The notes: generated from the letters alone by a model not told the origin. 64,000 nt of DNA from Gordonia terrae (GCF_001698225.1 NZ_CP016594.1:1302001-1366000), one strand, 5' to 3'. Positions 17,606 through 27,040 are shown, numbered from the stretch's first letter. A program made the numbers and translations.

Positions 17606-19633
17606 TCAGCGCAGCCCGTCGCCGGCCAGCAGCGTCAGGTGGCTCGGGTGGTCGGGGTCGAGGACCAGACGCTGATGGCGACGCCCGCGTGCCTTGATGA
17701 GATCGGGTACCAGGGTCAGGTAACGCGGCAGGCTCGCGGCGTACACATCGACCCGGAGACGATGGCCCGGCTGGAGGACCGCATCGGTGGGGACGAGGTC
17801 GACGTCGATGCGGATCGCTTCGTCGGCCGGCACCGGCAGTTTGCGCTTGCGCGACAGGTAGTGGTGCGCCGAGAGCAGGCTGCCGTCGTCGGCGTACGTC
17901 GACTTCGACTGGTCCAGAGCGCGATTCGACGCCGACAATGCACCGTTGGTCAGTACGACCGACGTCCCGTCGGGAGCGACGTCGTTGACGGTCACCGCCC
18001 AGATGGCCTCGTGTGCGGTCGTCGCGACGTTGAGCCGGAGGTTCATGGCGCCGCTGATCGGGGTGGCCTCGCCGACCGGCTCCGTGGTGAACGACAATGC
18101 GCCACGCTCCTGGTATCGCGCATCCCGGGCGAAGTCGGCGCCGAGGGCGAGCGTCGCGCCCGCGGTCACCTGGGTCATGTCGCGGGAGCGGAGGCCCCGG
18201 CTGTCCGGGCGCACGTGCAGGGACGACACAGACTGTGCGGGAGCGGTGCTCAGTGAACCGTCGTGGACGCAGTGATCCGCGGTCGACGACGGTTCGCCGG
18301 TCAGGTAGAGCCGGGTCGGGGCCACCCCGGGACGGGGGAAGCTCTGCCCCGCGGTCCACGCGCCACCCTGCTGCAGCATCGTGACCGGCCCGTAGTACTC
18401 GATCCCGTTGCGGTGTCCCTTGAGCCAGCGGTCGAACCACGCGCGTTCGAGGACGTCGAGGCGTGGCGGCGCGAACTGCCCGCCGTAGCCCGACCCGACG
18501 TCGAGGTGATAGCCGTCGCCGACGATCATCTGTTTGCGGCCCGGCTCCATCTGCAGACGTTCGTACACCCCGGTTGCGCTGCGGCCGAACAGATCATGCC
18601 AGGCTCCGACGGTGAAGGTCGGCGCCTCGATGCGGTCGACGATCGGGTCGCGGTCATCGAAGTACGGGTCGTCGAAGATGCGGGGATCGCGTGCGGTGAG
18701 GAATCCCCACAGCAGCGAGGGGATCTCGGTGGCCGGGGACTTCACCCGATCGATCGCCCAGCGCACCGCGTCACCGCGCACGAGGTCGCGGATCACGTTG
18801 GCGGGGTTGGGAACCCACTTGAGCATGTTGACCGCGGACAGCCACACCGGGATGAAGGCCGACGGCATGCCGCCGGTGATGTAGATGTCGCGCACCAGGT
18901 CGTCGCACCCCTCGACGGCGAACACGGCCTTGAGTGCGGCGGGCCGCTTGTCGGCGGCCTGCAGCGAGTTGATGGCGGAGTACGACCAGCCCGCCATCCC
19001 GACGGTCCCGTCGCACCACTCCTGCCCGGTCACCCAGTCGATGACCTCCACCGAGTCCTGTTGCTCGCGAGGACCGAGGATCTGCCATTTGCCGAGGCTC
19101 GCACCGGTACCGCGGACGTCGACGACAACCTGCACATACCCGCTGCGCACCAGGTTGCGGTTGATGCCGAAGACGTCGAAGACGCCACCCGACAGCGTCT
19201 GCGTCAGCGTCGTGAGGCCCTCGAGGGCCGTTCCGGTCCCGTCGATGGAGCGGGAGGCGGTGTGCAACGCCTTCCCGAGCACCGGCGCGTGGAGGGTCTG
19301 GTCGATGAAGTCGATGGCCGCGCGGTTGTACGGGTTGATGTTGATGACCGCGGGGTACGGCGTGAGGACCGTCTGACCGAACCGGTTGGCGGGCCGGATG
19401 ACCGTGGCGCGCAGGACCACCCCGTCACTCATGGTGATGGAGACGTCGCGGTCGATGACGACCCGAGGGTAGAGCTGCTTGCCGTCGACCTGCTCGCGCC
19501 AGCGGATGCCGTCGGCGCCGCCGGTGGGATCGCCGAGGGGGAGGGTGCCGAAATGCGGCGCACCGGTGGTGCGGGTGCGCGTCGACGGAACGACACGTGC
19601 GCGCGACCGTGTGGGATCCAGCTGGTACGTCAT
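17606..19633 (-). CDS. CocE/NonD family hydrolase
   Basis: 675-aa alpha/beta hydrolase of the X-Pro dipeptidyl-peptidase (S15) type. The N-terminal catalytic domain contains DVSITMSDGVVLRATVIRP, VVVDVRGTGASLG and the nucleophile elbow GWSYSA. The C-terminal half is the jelly-roll domain (PP-binding XPP C-terminal type), with LTGEPSSTADHC and GHRLRVDVYAASLPRY. Possible activities are esterase, amidase or acylase; family members include cocaine esterase and glutaryl-7-ACA acylase. No clear signal peptide. Located 83 bp upstream of the AmiC-like gene on the same strand. Confidence 0.87.
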   Translation of the reverse strand: MTYQLDPTRSRARVVPSTRTRTTGAPHFGTLPLGDPTGGADGIRWREQVDGKQLYPRVVIDRDVSITMSDGVVLRATVIRPANRFGQTVLTPYPAVININPYNRAAIDFIDQTLHAPVLGKALHTASRSIDGTGTALEGLTTLTQTLSGGVFDVFGINRNLVRSGYVQVVVDVRGTGASLGKWQILGPREQQDSVEVIDWVTGQEWCDGTVGMAGWSYSAINSLQAADKRPAALKAVFAVEGCDDLVRDIYITGGMPSAFIPVWLSAVNMLKWVPNPANVIRDLVRGDAVRWAIDRVKSPATEIPSLLWGFLTARDPRIFDDPYFDDRDPIVDRIEAPTFTVGAWHDLFGRSATGVYERLQMEPGRKQMIVGDGYHLDVGSGYGGQFAPPRLDVLERAWFDRWLKGHRNGIEYYGPVTMLQQGGAWTAGQSFPRPGVAPTRLYLTGEPSSTADHCVHDGSLSTAPAQSVSSLHVRPDSRGLRSRDMTQVTAGATLALGADFARDARYQERGALSFTTEPVGEATPISGAMNLRLNVATTAHEAIWAVTVNDVAPDGTSVVLTNGALSASNRALDQSKSTYADDGSLLSAHHYLSRKRKLPVPADEAIRIDVDLVPTDAVLQPGHRLRVDVYAASLPRYLTLVPDLIKARGRRHQRLVLDPDHPSHLTLLAGDGLR

Positions 19634-19847
19634 GGTGCATCACCCTGCCTGGGATGAGGTGACGCACCCGCGGGTTGTTGCACGGATCGAGACGGCCGGG
19701 TGGACACCGACACCCCGTCGTGTCGGTCGCTTGCTTCCCGGCCCGTCCGCTGGCTGCGGATTACAGTGTGGTCCAGGTCACTTCACGTATTTGCTGAAGG
19801 ATAACTCAGCGTCGATATCGGATGGCTAACGAGGTGGCGTCTTTTGG
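19634..19847. other. Intergenic region upstream of the CocE-type gene
   Basis: No gene recognised. It must hold the promoter of the CocE/NonD gene and the 3' end of the GH76-like transcript. Partly complementary segments GACGGCCGGG and TCCCGGCCCGTC around 19689-19746 could form a stem, but I would not call a terminator. Confidence 0.35.
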
Positions 19848-21035
19848 TCATGGGTGAGTGTGTTCCTGGTCACATTCGGGTAAACCAAGGTCGATGGCGG
19901 CGGCCGCCTCGAGCACCATCCACGCCGACAGCTGGACCGACAGGTCTCGCTCCGGAATCTCCGACGGATTGACCGCACCCTCGACGAACTGGGCTTTTGC
20001 CCCGTTGTCGGTCGGGATCACGGCTTGCCGGCGCCAGTCGCTGGAGAACACCGCGTGGCCGGCGACCTCGCGGCGGTTGGCCCAGGCGGCGTCGGCGCTG
20101 CGGGTGACGATCCGGGCGGCGCGCTCTCGCAGGTCATCCGAACCGTCGACGTCGGGCAGGTCGGTGGCGACGAGTGCCAGGTAGCGGGCCAGCACGCCGT
20201 GGAAGAGCCCTCCGTCCCCGCCGCCGCCTCCGTTGATCACCCCGTCGGTGCAGGAGTGGCCTTCGACGGCGCCGAGGAGCCGGGTCAGACGGTCGAGGTG
20301 CCGACTATCTCCGGTCGCACGCAACGCCTCCAGCTCGGCGCCCAGGACGACGCCCTGACAGTAGGTGTAGGTGCCGGTCTCGGGCTTCAGCGAACCGTCC
20401 GGAAGCTTCTTGAGTCCGTCGATGACCAGATGGGTGTCGGGATCGATGAGGTTGGCGTCCATCCAGTCGCACATCGCCACCGCGCGCTCGACGTGACCCG
20501 TGCGCGCCAGCAGGATCGCGGCCGGACCGTTGGCCGGCGCGTTGAAGAACTGATCGGCCTTGCGCCACGGGATTCCGCCGCCGTCGTCGGGCACCCACGC
20601 GTCGAGCATCTGGCCGGCGAGGGTGCGGAGTCCGCCCGCGTGGTCGAGGTGAAGGTGACGGTCGGCGCGTTCGATGGCGAGGCCGAGCCAGGCCATGTCG
20701 TCGTAATAGTTGTTGGTCCAGCGGCCGCCGTTGCGGATTCGGATGCCGCGCAGCAGCCGGTTGACGTCGTCGGCGACGTCGGGGTCGAAGGAGCGGTCCG
20801 CTCCCACTCGGTGGATCGCGGCGTCGACGAGGAGGTCCACGAGGTGCGCGTGCCACCAGTAGTGCCAGGATCCGAACTGGGCCTGCATTCGTCCGATCGG
20901 CCATGCCACGGCCGCGGCGCGTGTCCCCGGCAGCCAGAACGCGCGTTGCAGATGCCGGTCGTAGACGGCGCTCGCGGCGGCCGCTGCGCGGCCGTTCGGG
21001 TCGTGCCGGTCCGGCGATTTGGATTGTTCGTCCAC
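19848..21035 (-). CDS. GH76-like glycoside hydrolase (alpha-1,6-mannanase family)
   Basis: 395-aa (alpha/alpha)6-barrel-type protein. The motif NNYYDDMAWLG at 108-118 carries the paired Asp (112-113) characteristic of GH76 endo-alpha-1,6-mannanases; a later FFNAPANGPAAILLART and TYTYCQGVVLGAELEAL also fit the family. No signal peptide: the N-terminus is hydrophilic (MDEQSKSPDRHDPNG), so it would act in the cytoplasm. The substrate could be mannan-type glycans such as lipomannan, but that is inference. It is divergent from rplJ and shares its upstream region. Confidence 0.8.
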   Translation of the reverse strand: MDEQSKSPDRHDPNGRAAAAASAVYDRHLQRAFWLPGTRAAAVAWPIGRMQAQFGSWHYWWHAHLVDLLVDAAIHRVGADRSFDPDVADDVNRLLRGIRIRNGGRWTNNYYDDMAWLGLAIERADRHLHLDHAGGLRTLAGQMLDAWVPDDGGGIPWRKADQFFNAPANGPAAILLARTGHVERAVAMCDWMDANLIDPDTHLVIDGLKKLPDGSLKPETGTYTYCQGVVLGAELEALRATGDSRHLDRLTRLLGAVEGHSCTDGVINGGGGGDGGLFHGVLARYLALVATDLPDVDGSDDLRERAARIVTRSADAAWANRREVAGHAVFSSDWRRQAVIPTDNGAKAQFVEGAVNPSEIPERDLSVQLSAWMVLEAAAAIDLGLPECDQEHTHP

Positions 21036-21086
21036 GTCCGCGTAGCCTAGTCGTCGATGTGATGCACACCCGTGTGTCGTATCGGT

Positions 21087-21175
21087 TCAACCAGAGACCG
21101 TTGGTCGTCGGGATTTCCCGGACGAAGGCGCGACGAGGTCGCCGGCCCACGCAGGATGAACGAGGAATGTCGCCC
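21087..21175 (+). ncRNA. Ribosomal protein L10 leader (rplJL autoregulatory element)
   Basis: The 5' UTR of rplJ holds CCAGAGACCGTTGGTCGTCG and, about 50 bases later, ACGCAGGATGAACGAGGAAT. These resemble the conserved parts of the L10 leader, where the L10-L12 complex binds and represses its own operon. Assignment is by sequence resemblance and position; a covariance-model search (Rfam L10_leader) would settle it. Confidence 0.6.
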
Positions 21176-21199
21176 CACACGAACAGTGTGTGCGTTCAC

Positions 21200-21222
21200 G
21201 CCCCGTGCCTGTGTGCCGGGGC
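21200..21222 (+). other. Hairpin in the rplJ leader
   Basis: GCCCCG (21200-21205) pairs with CGGGGC (21217-21222) around an 11-base loop, followed by ATTTGTC. It sits between the L10 leader and the rplJ start and could act as an attenuator; the weak T-tract makes termination uncertain. Confidence 0.4.
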
Positions 21223-21314
21223 ATTTGTCATCTCCGCCCTCGATCGCCTCCCGTTGCCCGTCGCTCTCTTGTTGGACTCGACCAACTCATAGTGACGAGG
21301 AGAGGAGGCGAAGT

Positions 21315-21845
21315 ATGGCCAAGTCCGAAAAGGTCGCCGCAGTTGCGGAGATCGCGGAGCAGTTCAAGAGCTCCACGGCGACGGTTGTCACGGAATACCG
21401 TGGCCTGTCCGTCACCCAGATCAGCACGCTGCGACGTTCCCTCGGTGAGGGTGCAACCTACTCCGTCGCCAAGAACACCCTGGTGAAGCGTGCCGCTGCT
21501 GAGGCGGGCGTGGAAGGGCTCGACGAGCTGTTCACCGGTCCGACCGCCATCGCCTTCATCGAGGGTGAGCCGGTCGTGGCCGCGAAGGCGATCAAGACTT
21601 TCGCCAAGGACAACAAGGCGCTGGTCATCAAGGGCGGGTACATGGACGGCCGCGCGCTGTCCATTGCCGAGATCGAGCAGATCGCCGACCTTGAGACCCG
21701 TGAGGTCTTGCTGGCCAAGCTCGCCGGTGCCATGAAGGGCAACTTGGCAAAGGCTGCCGGTCTGTTCAACCAGCCGGCTTCGCAGGTGGCGCGCCTGGCC
21801 GCGGCCCTGCAGGAGAAGAAGAACGAAGCCGGCGAGACCGAATAG
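21315..21845 (+). CDS. rplJ: 50S ribosomal protein L10
   Basis: 176 aa, normal size. L10 forms the base of the ribosomal stalk and binds L7/L12 dimers. N-terminus [19 protein letters not shown] and the block [16 protein letters not shown] are typical; the C-terminal helix ([14 protein letters not shown]) is the L12-binding spine. ATG at 21315 follows GAGGAGAGGAGG, a strong SD. Followed by rplL after 86 bp. rplK and rplA do not precede it in this window. Confidence 0.97.
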   Translation: MAKSEKVAAVAEIAEQFKSSTATVVTEYRGLSVTQISTLRRSLGEGATYSVAKNTLVKRAAAEAGVEGLDELFTGPTAIAFIEGEPVVAAKAIKTFAKDNKALVIKGGYMDGRALSIAEIEQIADLETREVLLAKLAGAMKGNLAKAAGLFNQPASQVARLAAALQEKKNEAGETE

Positions 21846-21875
21846 GTCGCCCGCCGCACCACCGCAATCCCCGAA

Positions 21876-21909
21876 CCGTACGGGGATGAACACCAAGCCC
21901 CGTACGGGG
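21876..21909. other. Repeated GTAC-centred palindromes between rplJ and rplL
   Basis: CCGTACGGGG (21876-21885) and CCCCGTACGGGG (21898-21909) are near-identical self-complementary blocks 22 bp apart. In RNA they can fold singly or with each other, just upstream of the rplL SD (AGGAAGG). Possible processing or stability element setting the excess of L12 over L10; inference only. Confidence 0.5.
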
Positions 21910-21931
21910 ACATACAGGAAGGACGCCGATC

Positions 21932-22321
21932 ATGGCGAAGCTCACCGCTGACGAGCTCATCGATCAGTTCAAGGAACTGACCCTGCTGGAGCTCAGCGAT
22001 TTCGTGAAGAAGTTCGAAGAGGTCTTCGAGGTCACCGCGGCTGCTCCCGTCGCCGTCGCCGCTGCCGGTGCGCCGGCTGCCGGTGGCGCCGAGGCTGCTG
22101 CCGAGCAGGACGAGTTCGACGTCATCCTCGAGGGTGCCGGCGACAAGAAGATCCAGGTCATCAAGGTCGTCCGCGAGGTCGTCTCGGGCCTGGGCCTGAA
22201 GGAAGCCAAGGACCTCGTCGAGAGCGCTCCGAAGGCTCTGCTGGAGAAGGTCGACAAGGAGGCCGCCGAGGCTGCCAAGGCCAAGCTCGAAGAGGCCGGC
22301 GCCAAGGTTTCGGTCAAGTAA
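21932..22321 (+). CDS. rplL: 50S ribosomal protein L7/L12
   Basis: 129 aa, acidic stalk protein that recruits translation GTPases. N-terminal dimerisation helix ([20 protein letters not shown]), an Ala-rich hinge around residues 38-55, then the C-terminal domain starting [20 protein letters not shown] and ending AKVSVK. A strong SD, AGGAAGG, precedes the ATG. Followed directly by a strong terminator. Confidence 0.98.
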   Translation: MAKLTADELIDQFKELTLLELSDFVKKFEEVFEVTAAAPVAVAAAGAPAAGGAEAAAEQDEFDVILEGAGDKKIQVIKVVREVVSGLGLKEAKDLVESAPKALLEKVDKEAAEAAKAKLEEAGAKVSVK

Positions 22322-22344
22322 GACCGACTCACGCGCAAGCGTTC

Positions 22345-22385
22345 ACGAGCCCGGGACAGCATCGCTGTCCCGGGCTCGTTGTCTT
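22345..22385 (+). terminator. Rho-independent terminator after rplL
   Basis: ACGAGCCCGGGACAG pairs perfectly with CTGTCCCGGGCTCGT around the loop CATCG, followed by TGTCTTCC. A stem of about 15 bp immediately after rplL, closing the rplJL operon. Confidence 0.9.
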
Positions 22386-22757
22386 CCGAGGGGTCGTAAC
22401 GCCGAGTTCGGTTCGTTCGAATTCAGTAACAGACATCACGTCGACACCCCGCCCGCCGAGCATCGTTCGGCGGGCGTCGAGTCGTCGATCCGATGTTCCG
22501 CAGGTGGAGCCCAGGTCTGCGGTGGCCGTCACATCGGGGGCCGTGACCCGACTTCCCTCACCGCGAACCATCGGATATTGTCATCGTCGCGGCGAGAGTT
22601 ACCGGGCGGTAGGTTTCCCCGCAGCCAATGCTGAGAACCATGCGGTGACGTTGTGGGGTGGGTCAAGTCGGTTAGAGTGACCGCAACCACAAATGCCACC
22701 GGTTGGTGCGCGGTCACACCGTGGCCGCCTCGGGGGCAGCGATCGTCTGGAGGAATT
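22386..22757 (+). promoter_or_regulatory. Intergenic region upstream of the mce operon
   Basis: About 370 bp with no gene recognised. A 10-bp stem CGCCCGCCGA (22450-22459) / TCGGCGGGCG (22467-22476) with a 7-base loop is the clearest structure; no T-tract follows. The promoter of the long mceG-yrbE-mce transcript must lie downstream of it, possibly near GGGTCAAGTCGGTTAGAGTG at about 22658-22678, but that is tentative. Confidence 0.45.
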
Positions 22758-23984
22758 GTGGGTGTTGAGGTCAGCGTCGAAGGACTCACCAAGTCGTTCG
22801 GTTCGCAGAACATTTGGCGTGATGTCTCTCTGACCCTGCCGGAGGGGGAGGTCTCCGCGCTGCTGGGTCCGTCGGGTACCGGTAAGTCGGTGTTCCTGAA
22901 GACCTTGATCGGTCTGCTGCATCCCGAGCAGGGGTCGGTGATCATCGATGGCACCGACATCACGCAGTGTTCGGCCAAGGAGCTCTACGAGATCCGCAAG
23001 CTGTTCGGCGTGCTGTTCCAGGACGGTGCGTTGTTCGGGTCGATGAGTTTGTTCGACAACATCGCGTTCCCGCTTCGTGAGCACACGAAGAAGAAGGAGA
23101 ACGAGGTCCGCGACATCGTGATGGAGAAGATCGACCTCGTCGGTCTGACCGGTGCCGAGGACAAACTCCCGGGTGAGATCTCCGGTGGTATGCGCAAGCG
23201 TGCCGGTCTGGCGCGTGCGCTGGTGCTGGATCCGCAGATCATTCTGTGTGACGAGCCGGACTCGGGTCTGGATCCGGTGCGTACCGCCTACATCAGCCAG
23301 TTGCTGATCGACATCAACGCCCAGATCGACGCGACGATCCTGATCGTGACGCACAACATCAACATCGCGCGGACGATCCCGGACAACATCGGCATGTTGT
23401 TCCGCAAGGAGTTGGTGATGTTCGGTCCGCGTGAGCAGTTGCTGACCTCGGAGCAGCCGGTGGTCAAGCAGTTCCTCTCCGGTGACCGGTTCGGTCCGAT
23501 CGGTATGTCGGAGGAGAAGGACGAGGCGGTGCAGAAGCAGGAAGAGGCGATGCAGGCCGCGGGTATCTCCGGTGGTGGTACCAAGGAGGACTTCACCGAG
23601 ATCATCCCGCAGGTGCAGCCCAATCCCGGTATGCCCGAGCGTAAGGCGATCGCCCGTCACCGCGAGCGCGTCCATCAGATGCTGCCCGACCTGCCGCAGA
23701 ACGCCCAGGAGGCGATCCGCCGCAGCCAGGAACAAGAAGACCAGATCCGCGAGGAGAGCCGCGCCCACGCCGACAACATGGCGAACGGCAACGACCCGGG
23801 CGCGAACAACCAGGGCGGCAACGAGTGGACCCCCGCGCAGGGAAATGTGGCGGTCGCGGATTCCAAGACCGACGTCATCGACTACGGCGGCAGTGATGCC
23901 CCGACCGAGCAGTGGCACACACCCGGTGATGCACTGACCAAGCCCAGCCATCGTGCTGATGGGAACGAAGGGCGGAATCCCTAA
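22758..23984 (+). CDS. mceG: MceG/Mkl-type ABC transporter ATPase
   Basis: 408-aa cytoplasmic ATPase energising Mce lipid import. Walker A GPSGTGKSV is at 37-45; the signature ISGGMRKRAGLARAL and Walker B IILCDEPDSGLDPVR follow. GTG at 22758, with GGAGG four bases upstream. After the ATPase core (about residue 260) there is a hydrophilic, Gln/Glu/Asn-rich tail of roughly 150 residues, longer than I recall for the mycobacterial protein. In Mycobacterium tuberculosis mkl lies between rplL and rpoB but apart from the mce operons it serves; here the permease gene follows 2 bp after its stop. Confidence 0.92.
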   Translation: MGVEVSVEGLTKSFGSQNIWRDVSLTLPEGEVSALLGPSGTGKSVFLKTLIGLLHPEQGSVIIDGTDITQCSAKELYEIRKLFGVLFQDGALFGSMSLFDNIAFPLREHTKKKENEVRDIVMEKIDLVGLTGAEDKLPGEISGGMRKRAGLARALVLDPQIILCDEPDSGLDPVRTAYISQLLIDINAQIDATILIVTHNINIARTIPDNIGMLFRKELVMFGPREQLLTSEQPVVKQFLSGDRFGPIGMSEEKDEAVQKQEEAMQAAGISGGGTKEDFTEIIPQVQPNPGMPERKAIARHRERVHQMLPDLPQNAQEAIRRSQEQEDQIREESRAHADNMANGNDPGANNQGGNEWTPAQGNVAVADSKTDVIDYGGSDAPTEQWHTPGDALTKPSHRADGNEGRNP

Positions 23985-23986
23985 GG

Positions 23987-24793
23987 ATGAGCAGTGCCAC
24001 CACGCGTGGCGTCGATCGAATCGCGCAAGCCGGGACAGGTGCCCTGTCACAGACCGGCAATATTGTTCAGCTCTTCGTCGATGTTGCACGCCAGACCTTT
24101 GTGCGCCCGTTTCAGTGGCGGGAGTTCATCCAGCAGGCGTGGTTCATCGCCAGCGTGACGATCCTGCCGACGGCACTGATCGCGATTCCGTTCGGTGCGA
24201 TCGTCTCGCTGCAGACGGGTTCGCTCATCAAGCAGCTCGGTGCGGAGTCCTACACCGGTGCGGCGAGCGTTCTCGTCGTCATCCAGCAGGGTTCGCCCCT
24301 GGTGACGTCGTTGCTGATCGCCGGCGCGGCCGGGTCGGCCGTCGCCGCCGACCTCGGGTCGCGCACCATCCGCGAGGAGATCGACGCGATGGAGGTGCTC
24401 GGCATCAACCCGATCCAGCGCCTCGTCGTACCGCGTGTGCTGGCCATGGTCCTGGTCGCGATGCTGCTCAACGGACTGGTCGCCGTCATCGGCATCGGTG
24501 GTGGCTACTTCTTCAACGTCGTCGTCCAGGGCGGAACGCCGGGCGCCTACCTCGCGTCGTTCGGCGCGTTGGCGCAGCTGCCCGACCTCTGGGTGTCGAC
24601 CCTCAAGGCCGCGATCTTCGGTGTCCTCGCCGGAGTGGTGGCGTCGTACAAGGGCCTCAACCCCAAGGGCGGTCCGAAGGGCGTGGGTGACGCGGTCAAC
24701 CAGAGCGTCGTCATCACGTTCCTGCTGCTGTTCCTGGCGAACCTGATCATCACTGCGGTCTACCTGCAGGTCGTCCCACCGAAGGGGAGCTAG
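23987..24793 (+). CDS. yrbEA: YrbEA-type MlaE-family permease
   Basis: Integral membrane permease (268 aa) of the MlaE/YrbE family, one of two subunits forming the transmembrane channel of the Mce importer. Features: PFQWREFIQQAWFIASVTIL near the N-terminus, and the family's conserved cytoplasmic stretch ADLGSRTIREEIDAMEVLGI, which contacts the ATPase, followed by NPIQRLVVPRV. It begins 2 bp after mceG and ends 2 bp before the next permease gene. Confidence 0.95.
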   Translation: MSSATTRGVDRIAQAGTGALSQTGNIVQLFVDVARQTFVRPFQWREFIQQAWFIASVTILPTALIAIPFGAIVSLQTGSLIKQLGAESYTGAASVLVVIQQGSPLVTSLLIAGAAGSAVAADLGSRTIREEIDAMEVLGINPIQRLVVPRVLAMVLVAMLLNGLVAVIGIGGGYFFNVVVQGGTPGAYLASFGALAQLPDLWVSTLKAAIFGVLAGVVASYKGLNPKGGPKGVGDAVNQSVVITFLLLFLANLIITAVYLQVVPPKGS

Positions 24794-24795
24794 AC

Positions 24796-25677
24796 GTGAC
24801 CGACGGTGGGGGCGGCGTGACGATCGCCAAGAGCAGGCCCGAGTACTACATGTACGAGGCCCGCAAGCAGCTGGGCAAGCCGCTGAAGGTGCTCGACGGT
24901 GCCGGCGAGCAGATGTCGTTCTACGGCCGGACGCTCGCCTGGATGCCGAAGACGATCGTGCATTACACGCGCGAGGTCCTCCGCCTTCTCGCCGAAGTCG
25001 CGTTCGGTTCGGGCGGACTCGCGGTCATCGGCGGCACGATCGGCGTGATGGTGCTGATGTCCGGGTTCACCGGCGTCGTGGTCGGCCTGCAGGGTTATGC
25101 AGCTCTCGATCAGATCGGCTCGCAGGCCCTGACCGGCTTCCTCTCCGCCTACGTCAACACCCGCGAGGTGGCGCCGCTGGTGGCGGGGCTTGCCCTGTCG
25201 GCGACCGTCGGCTGTGGCTTCACCGCCCAGCTCGGTGCCATGCGCATCTCGGAGGAGATCGACGCGCTGGAGACGATGGCCGTGCCGTCGATCCCGTTCC
25301 TGGTGTCGACCCGCGTGATCGCCGGGTTCATCGCGGTCATCCCGCTCTACGTGCTCGGCCTGCTGTCGGCGTATCTGGCGTCCCGGGTGGTGACGACGGT
25401 CTTCAACGGCCAGTCCGGCGGCTCCTACGACCACTACTTCAACCTGTTCCTGCCACCGGCCGACGTCTTGTGGTCGTTCGGCAAGGTGCTGGTCTTCGCG
25501 TTCGTGATCATTCTCGTGCACTGCTATTACGGCTACTACGCCTCGGGCGGTCCCGCGGGTGTGGGCGTGGCCGTCGGTCACGCGGTACGAGCGGCCCTGG
25601 TCCTCATCGCCGTCCTGGACTTCTTCCTGGGCCTGGCGATCTGGGGCACCACGACAACCGTGCGAGTGGGGGGTTAG
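24796..25677 (+). CDS. yrbEB: YrbEB-type MlaE-family permease
   Basis: Second permease (293 aa). GTG start. The conserved ATPase-contacting stretch here reads GAMRISEEIDALETMAVPSI. Several membrane helices follow, with KVLVFAFVIILVHCYYGYYA near the C-terminus. It pairs with the preceding YrbEA as a heterodimer, as in all actinobacterial mce operons. One base separates its stop from the mceA start. Confidence 0.95.
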   Translation: MTDGGGGVTIAKSRPEYYMYEARKQLGKPLKVLDGAGEQMSFYGRTLAWMPKTIVHYTREVLRLLAEVAFGSGGLAVIGGTIGVMVLMSGFTGVVVGLQGYAALDQIGSQALTGFLSAYVNTREVAPLVAGLALSATVGCGFTAQLGAMRISEEIDALETMAVPSIPFLVSTRVIAGFIAVIPLYVLGLLSAYLASRVVTTVFNGQSGGSYDHYFNLFLPPADVLWSFGKVLVFAFVIILVHCYYGYYASGGPAGVGVAVGHAVRAALVLIAVLDFFLGLAIWGTTTTVRVGG

Positions 25678-25678
25678 C

Positions 25679-27040
25679 GTGACGCTGCTGCGTAAACGGT
25701 TGCTCGGGCTGGTCTTCTTCCTCGTGGTCGCGTTGTTCCTCACCTTGACGATCACGAAGTTCAACAAGACGTTCACCGAGTTCACCGACGTCACGCTGGT
25801 GACCGATTCGACCGGCAACGCTCTTCCGGCGAATGCCGACGTCAAGGCCCGCGGCATGACGGTCGGCGAGGTGCGCGAGGTCAAACCCGGACCCGACGGC
25901 CGCGTCGAAGTCGTGCTAGGACTCAATCCCGACCAGGCCTCGACGCTGTCGGACGAGACCACCGCGCGCATCCTGCCGAAGACCCTGTTCGGCGAGCGTT
26001 ACGTGGCCCTGCAGGTGCCGGAGGACAACTCGGGGCCGACCCTGACCAACGGTGCGACGATCCAGACCGACCGCAGCGGCAACGCGCTGGAGATCCAGCA
26101 GTTGTTCGACAAGCTGCTCCCGGTCCTCGAGGCGATCCCGCCGCAGGATCTGAACGCCACCCTCACCTCCCTGTCGTCGGCGCTGTCCGGGCGCGGCGAG
26201 CAACTGGGCACGACGCTGGAAGAGCTCGATCAGATCTTCGGCGAGATCAACGAGAACCTGCCCGAACTGGAGGGCACCCTCGAAGGACTGGCCAGCTTCT
26301 CGCAGACGTATTCGCAGGCGCTGCCCGACGTGGTCGACGCGCTCGACTCGCTGCGCACGACGACGAACACCATCGTCGAACGCCAGGACGACCTACGCAC
26401 GCTCATCGCCACCCTGGGCGTCGCGTCCGACGACCTGACCGGCTGGCTCCGGGCGAACCGCACGGACCTCATCGACCTCGCCGTCGACTCCGAGGAACTC
26501 CTCGTCGGCCTGGCCAAGCAGTCGCCGACCTTCGTGTGCACGTTCCGCAACTTCGCGGGCCTGATCCCGGAGTCGCGCAAGATCGTCGGCCAGGGCACCA
26601 AGAACCCGGGCGTGCGCGTGAACCTGCAGTTCACCAATCCTCGTGGCCGTTACCTACCGAACCAGGACGAACCCCGCTTCATGGACCTCGATCCGCCCGC
26701 CGTGTGTTACGACCCCAAGATGGGCGGCAACCGCCCGTTCCCGCAGTACCCGGGTGGTTCGCTCGCCGACGGCAGCTACCAGCCGCCGTCGCGTAATGCC
26801 GGCCCCCGCACCATGCGTGAGCTGCCGCAGCCTCAGTTCAGCGGCGTACCCGCCGGCTCGGTCTCGCCCGCGGCGAAGCCGGTCGTGGCGAAGGCCAACC
26901 CCTTCGACGACCCGGATTACCGCAAGCAGCTGCAGGTCATCTACGGCGCCACGTCGGGTAAGTCGCCGGAAGAGGTGCCCACCTGGGTGACCATGATCGG
27001 CGGCGGTGCGCTGCAGGGTGCGAAGGTCGACATCAAATGA
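25679..27040 (+). CDS. mceA: Mce family protein, MceA position
   Basis: 453-aa exported/membrane-anchored protein with an N-terminal hydrophobic helix (LLGLVFFLVVALFLTLTIT) and an MCE/MlaD domain at about 40-115 (DVKARGMTVGEVREV, LFGERYVALQVP). A long coiled-coil region follows (about 140-280), then a Pro-rich C-terminus. Six such proteins are thought to form a hexameric tube conducting lipids across the periplasm. GTG at 25679; MceB starts within its stop codon (ATGA). Confidence 0.92.
   Translation: MTLLRKRLLGLVFFLVVALFLTLTITKFNKTFTEFTDVTLVTDSTGNALPANADVKARGMTVGEVREVKPGPDGRVEVVLGLNPDQASTLSDETTARILPKTLFGERYVALQVPEDNSGPTLTNGATIQTDRSGNALEIQQLFDKLLPVLEAIPPQDLNATLTSLSSALSGRGEQLGTTLEELDQIFGEINENLPELEGTLEGLASFSQTYSQALPDVVDALDSLRTTTNTIVERQDDLRTLIATLGVASDDLTGWLRANRTDLIDLAVDSEELLVGLAKQSPTFVCTFRNFAGLIPESRKIVGQGTKNPGVRVNLQFTNPRGRYLPNQDEPRFMDLDPPAVCYDPKMGGNRPFPQYPGGSLADGSYQPPSRNAGPRTMRELPQPQFSGVPAGSVSPAAKPVVAKANPFDDPDYRKQLQVIYGATSGKSPEEVPTWVTMIGGGALQGAKVDIK

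Noticed and set aside
21036..21314. tRNA gene near rplJ
   Set aside because: No cloverleaf or TTCGA-type T-loop in proper spacing found; the structure fits an L10 leader better.
22329..22571. Small minus-strand frame after rplL
   Set aside because: Contains the terminator stem and has no SD or recognisable motif.
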